Positions 44,198 through 54,804 of a DNA stretch of 64,000 bases are shown piece by piece. The notes below the pieces were generated by a model that made no database searches, was not told the origin of the DNA, and saw only the letters and a program-made list of their open reading frames with translations. Origin of the DNA: Achatina immaculata (Eukaryota; Mollusca; Gastropoda; Stylommatophora; Achatinidae); contig CM019692.1 of assembly GCA_009760885.1 (NCBI GenBank), positions 60,216,426-60,280,425 on the forward strand. Direction: 5' to 3'. The position numbers and the translations under genes are program-made. How positions within the stretch are numbered: the first letter of the stretch is position 1; each line of letters starts with the position of its first letter.

Positions 44198-47100
44198 GGG
44201 AGACGGGACAGTGCTTATACAGGAGTATGTCAATCACAAACTGACACGTCTACTGGTGGCAAAAATTAGTGAGCCTCGTCCTGGAATTATCTCTATGGCA
44301 ACCTACAATGTGACAGAAGCCAAATATTATGAGTGAGCACCGAATTAGTTCCTTCTGTCTTCACTTCTAAGAATTAATTATCTCGTTTAATGACTGAACG
44401 CGTTCATTACCATAGAACAATGCAAGGATGCTATTAGTTATCTCGATTAAAGCAATTCTTTAAAAATATCATGAGTCATGATGCAGACGGATATAAGCCT
44501 TTTCTCGCCCATTTATACTTTTCGTTCGTTACGTTTTGTAGCCCATATTGTTATGGTGTACTTGTATAGTTCTTTCTCTCTCCGTAGCAGAGCTCTTCCA
44601 TCGTCTTGGCTAAAGTGTTGGGACATGATACATTCATTAAAGAGATGGGATACGATATCTTGATTAAATACACGAGACGTGGAATTATGATTAACGAGAT
44701 GGGGCATGCTATCTTGTTTGAAGTGTTGGGACATGATATCTTGATTTATTAGATGAGACAGGATATCTTGATTTATTAGATGAGACAGGATATCTTGATT
44801 TATTAGATGAGACAAGATCAGTCGTCTGCATGTCTCTTAACTTTGCCTCCATAACAGCTCTCCTGTAGGCCTCTCGATTCTAAGCAAAATGCCCAGCTGA
44901 TGATGCATCCATTTGCAGATCACCAACGATGTCTTGCAACCATCTTCGCTTGGTCTTCCTCTCTTTTTCCAATTGTGTACCCTTCCAAGACAGCCTTTTC
45001 TAGATTATCATGACGTTTAATGTGACCAAAATACGAGTATTTAAGTTTTCTCTGTTTAATCCTCTTTACTATTCAGCCTTCTTCAATATTAAGTTCTTGT
45101 AGTATGGATATGTCTGTTCTCTTCTGTGTCCATGATATTTGAATAACTCTTCTGTAACATTTACAATCAAAGGCATTTATGTGTTTCTCAGCTGTTTTGT
45201 TAAGTGTCCAGGTCTCACAGGCATATGTTGCGATGGGAAAGATGCATATCTTTAAAAATCTTATTTCTGTAGTTCTGTCTGTTCCTCTCCACATCTTCCT
45301 TAGTTATTTTACTTTCTGACGAGCGATATAGATGTCCTTCTTGTAATTTCCCTCATTGTATATCCATTATTAGTTAGTAGCGATCCAAGATATTCAAAAC
45401 TCTTCACTTCTTCCAGTTTTTCCTCATTGATACATATTTCAGGTGCCTTATATTTTATGTCAAATGTCATCAGTTTAGTTTTCTTCGTATTAAGATAGAG
45501 GTTGTGCTCTTCGCTGTTCGTACGGACTGACATAATTAGTTTTTCGATTCCTTTTAGTGCTCCGGACAGTAATACCGTGTCATCAGCATATCTAATCTCT
45601 GGTATTGCATAACTTCCAATTGTTAAAATATTGGTAATATTCTTTGTCTACATCTTCGCTAACATTCCTCATTATATTTTCAGTATCATCATCATCATTA
45701 TGTGCCGTGCCGACTGGCGTTGGCTATTATGCTTCTCCAGAGTACGCGATCCTTCATGCAGGCCATCAGCTCAGTTGGTGATCTCCTCTCACACCATCCC
45801 GTCAGACTGTCCAGTATCATTTCTCTTGGTCTTCCTCTTGATCTTCTTCCTTCTATTTTTCCTGTTCTTATAATATTTTCTATGCCCCCTCTTCTCATTG
45901 CATGTCTTATGAAAGTACACTGTCTCTCTCTTATCTTTTTGACAAGGTTTTTTGTCTCTCCAGCTCTTCTCATACATTCTTCATTAGTTATTTTTGCTGT
46001 CCAGGGGATTCGCAACATTCTTCTAATAAACCACATTTCTGCTGCTTCCAATGATTTTTGTGCAGACTTGCCTATTGTCCATGATTCACTTCCATATAAC
46101 AAGATAGGTTCAATATAGCATTTTAGGACTCGTTTTCTAACATTCATTGATAAGGATGTGTTGGTTAATATGTTTCTCATTCTCTGAAATGCAGTCTATG
46201 CTTGCTTGGCCTATTCTGTTCCTAATTTCTGTTCTGCATTCCCATCTGAAGTTATTACTGCTCCAAGGTATTGGAATTTCTGCACCTGCTTTAGAATAGT
46301 TCCGTTTAATTTAATACTGCATGCTGGTGGATTCTGTTTCTTAGATATAACTATAGTCTCTGTCGTTTTGATGTTCAAAGTAAGGCCTTTCTGTTCACTT
46401 TCTTTGGCGACTTTATCCAAGAGATTTTGCAGGTCTTGTTGGTTCTCAGCTATCAGTACTGTGTCGTCAGCATACCGAAGGTTGTTAATATTGTATCCTC
46501 CAATTGTTATGCCTGGTTCTGTGATGATTGTTCTTAGAATATTCTCGCTATACAGAGAAAAAAGGTCTGGAGATAGTACACATCCTTGTCGCACCCCTTA
46601 TTTTATAGGTTGATATTTTCCAATTCTATTTTCAACTCGAACTGCTGCTTCTTGCTGCCAGTATAAATGTTTTACAATCCTCAGGTCTTTGCCGTCTATA
46701 TTGATGTCTTCAAACATTTTAATAATTTCATTACGTTTCACCTTGTCAAATGCCTTGGTGTAATCAATGAAGCATAAGTAGAGATCTTTCTGTACTTCTA
46801 AAGCTCTTTCTGTTAGTGTTCGTAAAGCATAAATGGCATTGTGTGTTCTCTTTCCTTCAACAAATCCAAAGTGTTCATCTGCTATTTCTATTTTTATCTT
46901 TTTCCTTGTTCTTCTCATAATTATTCTCAGAAGTAGCTTCGTTATGTGACATGAGAGGCTGGTAGTCCGGTGGTCGTCACATTCCTTTGCACCTGATTGC
47001 TTTGGTAGTGCTATAAACATGGATTTAATCAGGTCACTGGGAATATAACCACTGTATACAAGTTAAATAAGTAAGGCGACAATATGCACCCCTGTTGGAC

Positions 47101-50100
47101 CCCTTGTTTTATGTCAAACCAAGGTGATGTTTCACCATTTATTCTTACTGCTGCTTGTTGGTCTAGATACAGCAGTGATGTTAATTGTATCAAATGTGTT
47201 GGAAATCCCATTTTTTCCATTAATTCCAAAAGTTTCTGGCGTTGTACACAATCAAATGCATTTGAGTAGTCTATAAAGGCTAAATATAGATTCACATTAA
47301 ACTCTCTGCATTTCTCTATTATTAATCTTATATTGAATATATGATCTCTTGATCCTTTTCTTTGACTGAAACCATCTTGGACCATATTGACGTCTTCTTC
47401 TATTTTCTTACGAAATCTGCCCATTGTGATTTTAAACAGAATTTTACTGGCATGACTAATCAGGCAACAGTTCTGTAGTTTGTGCATAATTTCAAGTTAC
47501 TCTTTTTTTTTTTTTGTCAGCGGTGTGAATACAGTTATTTTCCGTTCTTTTAGCTAAATTCCTGAATGCCATATCTTTTTACATAGAGCATTATAGTTTG
47601 ATGCACATTTCTTTCCTCCTACTTTAAGAAGTTCAGCTGTTATTTCATCACATCCTGACGATTTACCATTTTTCAGATTATTTACTGCCCTTAAAACTTC
47701 TTCTGTTGTCGGTTCGGGTTCTTTCTCCTCCAATAATAATTCACACTGTTGATATCTGCTTTACAGTCGGTTGTTTCATACATTCCTCTGCAATGTTCCT
47801 TCTATCTTTCTAGAATTTCCTCTGTCTCTGACAAGGTCTTCGCCATCTCGACACACATTACATTTAGTTTAGGTGTGGCATTTCTCGCCAGTGTCTTCAT
47901 TTCTTTGAACATTTCACTATATGTTCCACACTTCTGATGTCCTATTTTTTTCACGATAATCTTGTATGTATTGTTTTTTTTTCTTTTATGTTTCTTCGTA
48001 CTTCTTTTGCTAAAGACTTATATTAATTACTCTTTGTTGTTGTTTGTCACTTTCCATTCCGTCTTCATTTCTCTACGTTGTTTTATCAGTTCTAGTGTTC
48101 CTGCTGTAATCCATCCATTCTTTTGTGTTTACTTTATCGGAACCACGTCTTTAGCTGTTGTTAGTAAGATATATCTGGCCTGCGTAGCCAGTTCATCTGG
48201 TGTCATCTCCTCCTGTACAGCCATCAGGATTTCGAAACGGTTCTTCATTTCTATACTGTATTGTTCTGGTATTTTTGTAAGAACAAAGCGGAGTGGTCTT
48301 GATCCTGTAACTGTCTTTTTTATCTTTATCTTCATGTCTGCTATTAATAACTCATGGTCCGTGTCACAATCAGCACTTGGTAAAGATTTTGCTGATGTTA
48401 TGCTTGATCTTCACCTTCTTTGCACTAAAATCTAATCTGTTTGGTTCTTGGTTTTCCCATCAGGTGATGTCCATGTGTAAAGTCTTCTTGGATGTTGTTT
48501 TAAAAGTTTGTTAGCGATGTTGTGCTCATTTTCCAAGCAAAATGCCATTCTAATGTAGCCTGCCTCATTCCTATGCTAAATTTCCCCACAACATATCTTT
48601 CGTCTTCTGCTCTTTCCGTCCCAATCTTTGCATTAAAATCCCATATTAGTAATAGAATATCATTTTTCCGTACCCGGTCTATCGTCGTTCGCAGTGTGTT
48701 ATAAAAGTCTTCTACTTCCTCCTTTTCTACTGCTGATGTAGGTTCATATATCTGGATAATTGTTACATTTCTAGGGAGCCCTTAAGTCTGATAGTGAGGA
48801 TTCTATCACTTACTACATTGTAATCTAGTAATACTTGTGATGATAAATGAGACATAATTTGAGACATGATACTTTGATTTATTAGACGAAACATGATATT
48901 TTGATTTATTAGACGAAACGTGATATCTTGATTTATTAGATGAGACATGATATCTTGATTTATTAGATGAGACATGATACCTTGATTTATTAGATGAGAC
49001 ATGATATCTTGATTTATTTGATGAGACATGATATCTTGATTTTTTTGATGAGACATGATATCTTGATTTATTAGATGAGACATGATATCTTAATGTATTA
49101 GATGAGACATGATATATTGATTAAATAGATGGGAGATGATATCTTGATGTATTAGATGAGACATGATATCTTGATTAAATAGATGGGGCATGGTACACTC
49201 ACACTACTTTCAGGATACATAAAGAAAAACCTCTCTCTGTGTCATCTCTTACCAAAAGTGAATTTACAAATATTTTTTTTTAAATCGTCTGTTCTGTTCT
49301 CATTCCGAGACAAAAAACTAACTATTGCCTCACTTGTTTATATTAGATGTTATCCTGAATTTCGACTGAAGTATCCCTTTTGTTCTGCATACATTCGATG
49401 TCAAACACTGTCACGTAATTTATCATATTTGTGCTTGTTTGAAAAAAATATACTTTAATGAAAAACAATTAAAATGGCAATGAAAATAAATGAATGGATA
49501 ACCAAATGAAGATCTCCATGGTACAAGTAAGCGTATTAGACCAAAAGAATATGTCGTGGCTTGTGGAAATACAGATACATTCACTACAGTTATATTAAAA
49601 AAAACAGTATGGTGTGAATGCAGTATGCAACTGTGTTGCCGCATGTTTTCTGAACAGCAACCCCCCACGAAACATCAGCGCTGCAGAAGCTTCATCAATT
49701 AAGAGCTCAGAAATTCAGTTATATAACGACTGCTACGCCGAGTTCCAACCCGATGGTGAAAACAGATTTGTTGGTGCATGGGAAAGCTGCGGTAGCAAAG
49801 TCAGAGGGGTAAGTAAGGAGGTCTCTGGTAAACTGCTATGACGCAGTCAACTGGGGGGTAAGTGCTACATACAAGGGTCTGCTTTAACAATGGCAGTTGG
49901 GTAAGTGTCAGATTACGAAGGTCTGTGGTAATCTTATTTAACAAAGGCAGTTGGGTAAGTGCCACATATGAAGGTCTGTGGTAATCTGATTTAACAAAGG
50001 CAGTTGGGTAAGTGCTACGTATGAAGGTCTGTGGTAATCTGATTTAACAAAGGCAATTAGGTAAGTGATACATATGAAGGTCTGTGGTAATCTGATTTAA

Positions 50101-52590
50101 CAAAGGCAGTTGGGTAAGTGCTACGTAAAAAGGTCTGTGGTAATCTGATTTAACAAAGGCAATTAGGTAAGTGATACATATGAAGGTCTGTGATAAACTG
50201 TTATAACAGTCAGTGGGGTAAGTGTTAGATTTATTTCTTTTTTTTTCTTTCATATGTCTGTAATTTAAGAACTGTACTGCTTGTGGGCGTCTGAGAGGCT
50301 CTTGTCTTTGCTGACGGAGCGGTGGTTCCTGCTACCCCCCTGATGGGCCCCAGTCACCAGCTGTAAAAATGTCTTCGCATTTGGGTCCCTTTTAACCACG
50401 TAAGTCCATAGTATGTTGTCAGGTCATGGAAAATATAAGGACTATCATCAAATGTGTAAGTAACTATATGGTATAATAGGATTAGGTGTATTTGTGTTCT
50501 TTCGTTCTTGTATATGGCATGATAAGATTACGTGTGCTTATGTTACACTATATGACACGATAGGACTATGTGTATTCTTATGTTACTGTATGTGACACGA
50601 TAGGACTATGTGTATTCGTGTGTTACTGTATGTGACACGATAGGATTACGTATATTCTTATGTTACTGTATGTGACACGATAGGATTACGTGTATTCTTG
50701 TATTCTTATGTTAGTCTTATATTTAACAGAATCACGTGTAGATATGTAATGTACTCTGCTGTCATTTGCCATGTGACATAAAACAATATTACATTAATCA
50801 AACTGCCGAAAAAATAAACTGTTTGCGTGAATTCTGTATTATTTTAGCCATTGTAGAGATTGTTCTGTGACTGATGATAATTAATTAATGAGATTATTAG
50901 GGATTCAAAGCTCTACAAAAACGTGACAAAATTAAGAGGCCTGTGTTTATACAGATGTTCCGTTTTGTATTGCAGAGACATGAGCTTTATGTGATATCCT
51001 ATAGATGTGACGTTATTCTGGCATTTGTTCCTCCATACGGCCCAGAGAAATTCTCCGTTTTGCCCTACCGCTTAAAACGAAAAAGCCCACGGTAGTATTG
51101 TATTCTTTTGTACTGCATTGTTAACACTGTTAACACGGAGAGCAATAATCATCACGAGAACTACCTAGCCAGAACAAGTTCAGACTTATCGTTGAAACAA
51201 CAATACCATGCCCAAAAGCGTTTACATTATGCTTGGGCGTAGATGTCAGTCAAAGTATCGGCTCACTTTTGTGTCACAAACTCAAATCTTAGAAAATGAA
51301 GAATGTCATTCAGTGTAAAGGCGAAGGTGAGGTAAAATTCCCGTTTCAATGCCATTAAGGCATACTGGGGATAAGGGGTTAATCGCTCATCGTAGCTACG
51401 TTAATTAACGTTACTGACCGATTCATATAAATTTAACATTTTGGTTTGCTCTATTAAGACGTTTTTTTTTTTTTTTTTTAAAAATGTCCGTAGCCCTTAT
51501 TTATCTCATCATATCATTGCAGGTTGTAGATTTTGGCAAATAAATTGAATAACTTTCTACGCAATTTTCTTTTAACAATTTTAGTTTCTTATACTACTTT
51601 ACCATGGTAAGAAATAAGACTGAAAAATAACTTTTGCTTACAACCTTTTGTTGCATCACTACTCTTAACTGAAAAAAAAAAGATGGGAGGATATCGTTTG
51701 TTTAACATTTTGTATTTCATATTTCTTTGGGTTAGAATCAGTAACAATATTTTACACATGTGTGTAAGTGTAACTTGAAAAGACCAAATTCGAAAATCGC
51801 AAGCACTTCGCGGAATTCTTTACTCGTACAATTCGAAACCGACCTACCAACAGACGCTACTATTAATTAATTATTGACAATATAATCAATTATTGATAAT
51901 TAATATATCACTTATTGATAATAATAATTCATTAAAGTACTATTCATTCATTATTTGCTTCATACAATACCATCAACACTACTACACCCACCACCACCAT
52001 CATCATCAGCATCAATATCACTATCATCATCACCATAATCATCATCACTATCATCATCACCATAATCATCATCATCACTGTTATTTTTGTTGTCCAGGGT
52101 ATAATTATAACAATCGACATCAATAGCTTCATCTGGTGTTTTGTTTCCCTGTTATATAGTCATCACTAATAACATCAGACGAGCCGAGATTTGTTCGTGT
52201 TTTTTTTTACAAAGTAAAAGATTTCAGAAAGTTAGCAGTATCTTACTTTAGAAATCTTTACAGAACACACGTGATAAATTCAACATAGCTATCATTTTAC
52301 AGTACCCTTCTACTGCAACATTACATAAACCCTCTGTAGTAGGTCTCCTAGCACCACACTCTTGTACTTACAAAACGACAGGATCTCGTATTTTCAGTCT
52401 TGTGCTAAAACACAATGATCAACAGCATCACTAAACTAACATATCTCTTTCTGATAACAAATGATATTGTATGTTGTTATATATCTCCCATATTGAAAAC
52501 AGGGAATAACAAGATCACTTTTCTAAATCTTGTACCAGGTACCCATTGTCTCCCCCTGCAGACGAGAAGAGCACTATCTGTAGGAGCTAA
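40767..52590 (+). CDS. Secreted CpeT/CpcT-like (DUF1001-like) protein, copy C; six exons, intact
   Basis: Exons are 40767-40839, 43760-43902, 44199-44332, 49658-49808, 50976-51091 and 52539-52590. They join to 669 bases, 222 residues, with no internal stop; phases are 1,0,2,0,2. The ATG has a strong context (GCCATGG). Residues 1-24 form a signal peptide ([15 protein letters not shown] core). Exon 2 holds [17 protein letters not shown], exon 3 [19 protein letters not shown] and [11 protein letters not shown], exon 4 [20 protein letters not shown] and the second cysteine, exon 5 [18 protein letters not shown], exon 6 a short tail ending TICRS. Cysteines at 142, 161, 178 and 220 suggest two disulfides; N-glycosylation sites are NVT and NIS. 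The order G-x-F-x-N, E-x(n)-R, Y-N-V-T, C-x(18)-C with an FxG strand fits CpeT/CpcT calycin-like proteins. In animals I know no established function, and bilin or other ligand binding is only a guess. Introns 2 and 4 are tandem repeats; intron 3 hosts nested LINEs. Confidence 0.82.
41843..41908. repeat. (GATA)n microsatellite
   Basis: About 16 GATA units directly before the SINE head. Confidence 0.97.
41909..42160 (+). repeat. tRNA-derived SINE in intron 1 of copy C
   Basis: A box tggcgtagtggttagagc and B box gggttcgaatcccc are intact, but the ends do not form an acceptor stem, so it is not a tRNA gene. The body continues with ccgaggtcgacctagcc and gcatacgctgatgaccc. Flanking tagtgacata occurs on both sides (with the GATA tract inside), yet that motif is itself repeated upstream. 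Confidence 0.82.
42350..42770. repeat. Unclassified repeat-like stretch
   Basis: GC-richer text with cctctgcaggttgagaaaccc, which resembles ends of dispersed hAT-type elements. No second copy is in the window, so this is only a guess. Confidence 0.25.
43078..43310 (+). repeat. tRNA-derived SINE in intron 1 of copy C
   Basis: Head gaggggcgaagtgattagt, B box ggtggttcgaatcctg, body cacccagctatagaaatagg. Same family as 29640. Confidence 0.8.
43326..43556. repeat. 24-bp minisatellite, about 9.5 copies
   Basis: Unit cttcacactatctcctactt plus ttct with few variants, in intron 1 of copy C. Confidence 0.95.
43907..44198. repeat. Compound tetranucleotide microsatellite that is intron 2 of copy C
   Basis: (TCTG)n, (ATCC)n, (TCTA)n, (CCTA)n and (TCTA)n follow each other from four bases after the exon 2 end to the acceptor. 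The last TCTAG is the acceptor itself. Apart from the donor the intron has almost no other sequence. Confidence 0.95.
44635..44817. repeat. 27-bp minisatellite, left part
   Basis: Unit ttgatttattagatgagaca plus ggatatc. The same unit continues at 48845-49195, so the LINE between them was inserted into the array. Confidence 0.92.
44820..48840 (-). mobile_element. RTE-type LINE, family 3, nearly full length but decayed, split by a family 1 LINE
   Basis: Read on the - strand: an endonuclease remnant near 48660-48630 (DFNAKIGTE), the linker, an RT part at 47487-47029 ([36 protein letters not shown]), then after the inserted LINE the YADD region near 45590, [20 protein letters not shown] and the C-terminal part to about 44820. 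Frames are broken in several places. It lies in intron 3 of copy C. Confidence 0.93.
45687..47053 (-). mobile_element. RTE-type LINE, family 1, nested inside the family 3 LINE
   Basis: Three adjoining - strand frames (47020-46598, 46594-46211, 46180-45698) cover RT motif A ([16 protein letters not shown]), YADD ([15 protein letters not shown]) and the complete C-terminus ending NASRHGT. One in-frame stop (TAA at 46598) and one frameshift near 46200 separate them. Target GTAT is doubled (45683-45686 and 47054-47057). Family 3 copies elsewhere read straight across this point (attttcagtatacaag at about 10690). Confidence 0.93.
48845..49195. repeat. 27-bp minisatellite, right part, about 13 copies
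   Basis: Unit gatatcttgatttattagat plus gagacat, the same as left of the LINE. Confidence 0.93.
49809..50222. repeat. About 53-bp array built from the exon 4 donor of copy C, about 8 units
   Basis: The array starts at the first base of intron 4. Units begin GTAAGT, mostly preceded by GG, then a variable stretch, gaaggtctgtggtaatctg and aacaaaggcagttgg. Last and first units share a gtaaactg-/ataaactg-like inner variant. The result is about nine GTAAGT motifs in a row behind exon 4. Confidence 0.9.
50279..50460 (+). repeat. Degenerate tRNA-derived SINE in intron 4 of copy C
   Basis: Shares ccccagtcaccagctgtaaaaatg and gtcatggaaaata-like body text with the SINEs at 43.1 and 53.9 kb; the A box is eroded. 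Confidence 0.55.
50510..50720. repeat. 40-bp minisatellite, about 5 copies
   Basis: Unit tgtgacacgataggactatg plus tgtattcttatgttactgta. Confidence 0.9.
51095..51850. other. Intron 5 of copy C, no further gene seen
   Basis: AT-rich intron DNA with T-runs at 51463-51480. No exon-like piece found. Confidence 0.5.
51980..52078. repeat. (ATC)n/(CAC)n microsatellite
   Basis: Trinucleotide-rich catcatcac text in intron 5 of copy C, close to an antisense copy of a family 1 tail in style; no coding part is attached. Confidence 0.9.
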
Positions 52591-52770
52591 AGTTAGTGGA
52601 GCCAGAAGGAAGATAGCCATGCTCGGAAAAATGATTTTGTTGCGTTTCTTTTCCTCTTGTGCAATGCATGTTTTACTTATATTTTTTTCTTATTTAACAT
52701 TTGGCCATGATGTTACGTTGATCGCTAGACTCTAACACCGCTTCTCTGCTCTTATTAAATATTGTTCGAG

Positions 52771-52776
52771 AATAAA
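52771..52776 (+). promoter_or_regulatory. Candidate polyadenylation signal of copy C
   Basis: AATAAA lies 181 bases after the stop at 52588-52590 and is followed by an A-run. Confidence 0.5.
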
Positions 52777-53150
52777 AAAAAAAACAAGGGTCGTTGAAAT
52801 TTGACTTTCAAGTATTCATGTTGTGTTCTGACGTCATTTCGTTCCTAGTCAACAGCTCATTTCAGGCACATATGGCTTCACTGTTTATCACCGCCACCAT
52901 AAAAGCACGGGTATGTCAATGTTTCTATCACACACCATCTTACAAGAAGCTCATCGATGGCTTCTGTATGCGCCCTTCTTCACAGTCCAGCAGCTCAGTC
53001 ACTATGGCTAAATCACATGAAGTCAGCTATAGATAAGTGCCATACTTTTATTTAAGAAAAGCACGAACTCAGTTGTTCATGAAGCCTGATGAATAGTAAA
53101 AGATGTATTACTAAAAATATTATATGTTATATACTAAATAAATGGATATA

Positions 53151-53349
53151 TATCTCTCTCTCTCTGAACCTTAAGTGCCCAGGGCACATGAGGCTTCCGC
53201 AAGGGTTTTCCACAAATGCCTGTCCCTCGCCTTTTTTTCTGCTCTTCCCCAGGTCAGCCCTCTATTGCTCAACATCCTTTCTGTTGTTCTTCTCCATGTC
53301 TCTTTTGGTCTACCCTTACTTCTGTTCCCCTGTGGTGTCCATCTTAGTG
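53151..53349 (-). mobile_element. RTE-type LINE, family 2, 199-bp insertion with 17-bp target duplication
   Basis: Only the last 60 codons (ending in the APCALGT-type tail) and the (AG)n tail are present. CTAAATAAATGGATATA occurs at 53134-53150 and 53350-53366. Confidence 0.95.
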
Positions 53350-53390
53350 CTAAATAAATGGATATAATAATGATTTAATCAATATATTTG

Positions 53391-53396
<6 letters not shown>

Positions 53397-53443
<47 letters not shown>
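53397..53443. repeat. (TA)n microsatellite
   Basis: About 22 TA units. Confidence 0.97.
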
Positions 53444-53446
<3 letters not shown>

Positions 53447-53622
53447 TTCTTATATCTTATATCCTTCCCGTGCCATTAAACGTCACATAGGGCTCGCAAA
53501 GTAGTTCGCCAATTTTTCCTGTCTTCGGCGAGTCTTTCAACCTCATCAAAGGGATGTTATGCCTGTTAATTTGGCCTCTCTTAAAATGTCCTCTTCAGAG
53601 TTTCACGAGGTCTGCCTCTTTT
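53444..53622 (-). mobile_element. RTE-type LINE, family 4 fragment
   Basis: Same C-terminal stretch as 28385-28690 (ccttcccgtgccatta, cacatagggctcgcaaag), with indels that break the frame. Confidence 0.8.
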
Positions 53623-53864
53623 TTAAATAACTCCTCGGAGTTGGCATCCCTGATGCTCGGTTGGTTTCTCTGCGAGTTTCTGTAAAGATATCTTTTTTCC
53701 CATCTGGAGTCGCCTCTAGATAGACCCCAGGATAGGGTTGTTAGCCTTATGCCCAACTCCCGGTACATGATGTGTCACAGATCAAGCGGAATTCCGCTGA
53801 TTTCTTCATGCCGGCGAGAGCGTTAACAAAACGTCCGCCATTTTGCACGTCACACCGGAAGATC

Positions 53865-53870
53865 TATATA

Positions 53871-53938
<68 letters not shown>
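53865..53938. repeat. (TA)n microsatellite
   Basis: A TA tract of about 70 bases directly before the SINE head. Confidence 0.97.
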
Positions 53939-53941
<3 letters not shown>

Positions 53942-54180
53942 TGGTTAGTTGAGTGGTTAGGCGCTCGGTTTACTAATCCGATGGTACCGGGTTCAGTTCC
54001 AGCAGTGGAATATTTTTCTGGTCCACCCAGCCTGTACAAATGGGTACCAGAGAAGTCTGACCAGGCAATGATACCGACCACATCACAATTTCATGTGCTG
54101 AAGGTCATGGAAAATACGGGCCTAACACCGTATTCCCCGGGATGCCTTAATGGTATGGAAACGGGAATTTTACCTTTATA
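53939..54180 (+). repeat. tRNA-derived SINE
   Basis: A box gttgagtggttaggcgctc and B box-like ccgggttcagttcc, body ccacccagcctgtacaaatg and gaaggtcatggaaaatacgg. The 3' end is a TATATC-rich tail. Confidence 0.8.
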
Positions 54181-54410
54181 TATATCTATATCTATCTATA
54201 TATATATAAATATTATAATTGCATACGTATAAAAATCAAAAAGGATACGTTGAACTGACGCGAGATAAAGCTGTATCAAGTGTAAAGATTGGGAGCGTAT
54301 CGAGTTATACAGATATCTAGCATTGTCTCCCTAATAACCTGCAGATTTGAAACGATACATCATTGAAACGAAATGCAGTCATAAGAATTATATAAACCAT
54401 AGAGGCAGAA

Positions 54411-54449
54411 AACCCTTGCGGAAGCCCCATGTGCCCTGGGCACTTAAGG

Positions 54450-54482
<33 letters not shown>
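54411..54482 (+). mobile_element. RTE-type LINE, family 2, terminal 50 bp with (AG)n tail
   Basis: Reads cttgcggaagccccatgtg, ccctgggcacttaagg and ttcagag followed by (AG)n. Confidence 0.85.
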
Positions 54483-54483
<1 letters not shown>

Positions 54484-54485
<2 letters not shown>

Positions 54486-54610
54486 TTGATCTTTATTTCA
54501 AAAGGGTTAAGAATTGGGCACGCAGGCTCGTCTGACATTCTTCCCTTTATAATACATCTTTCACTCTATTCCAGACATTCTACAAATATGCTATTCATGT
54601 AACAAACATA
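54484..54610 (-). repeat. Dispersed repeat R2, copy 2
   Basis: Contains caaaagggttaagaattggg and cactctattccagacattct, shared with 58535-58690. Confidence 0.75.
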
Positions 54611-54643
54611 ATTGAAATTTAAAAAGAGAGAGAGAGAGAGAAA

Positions 54644-54734
54644 GGCGGTTCCATACAAAAAACTCTGATCTTAAACACTTGATGTGAGTTTAAAAGTGTA
54701 GAATGATATATGAAAGGAATCATACACATGAATG

Positions 54735-54804
<70 letters not shown>

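Noticed and set aside
52870..52912. Possible first exon (MASLFITATIKAR followed by GTATGT)
   Set aside because: The peptide is not hydrophobic enough for a signal peptide, and no second exon follows.
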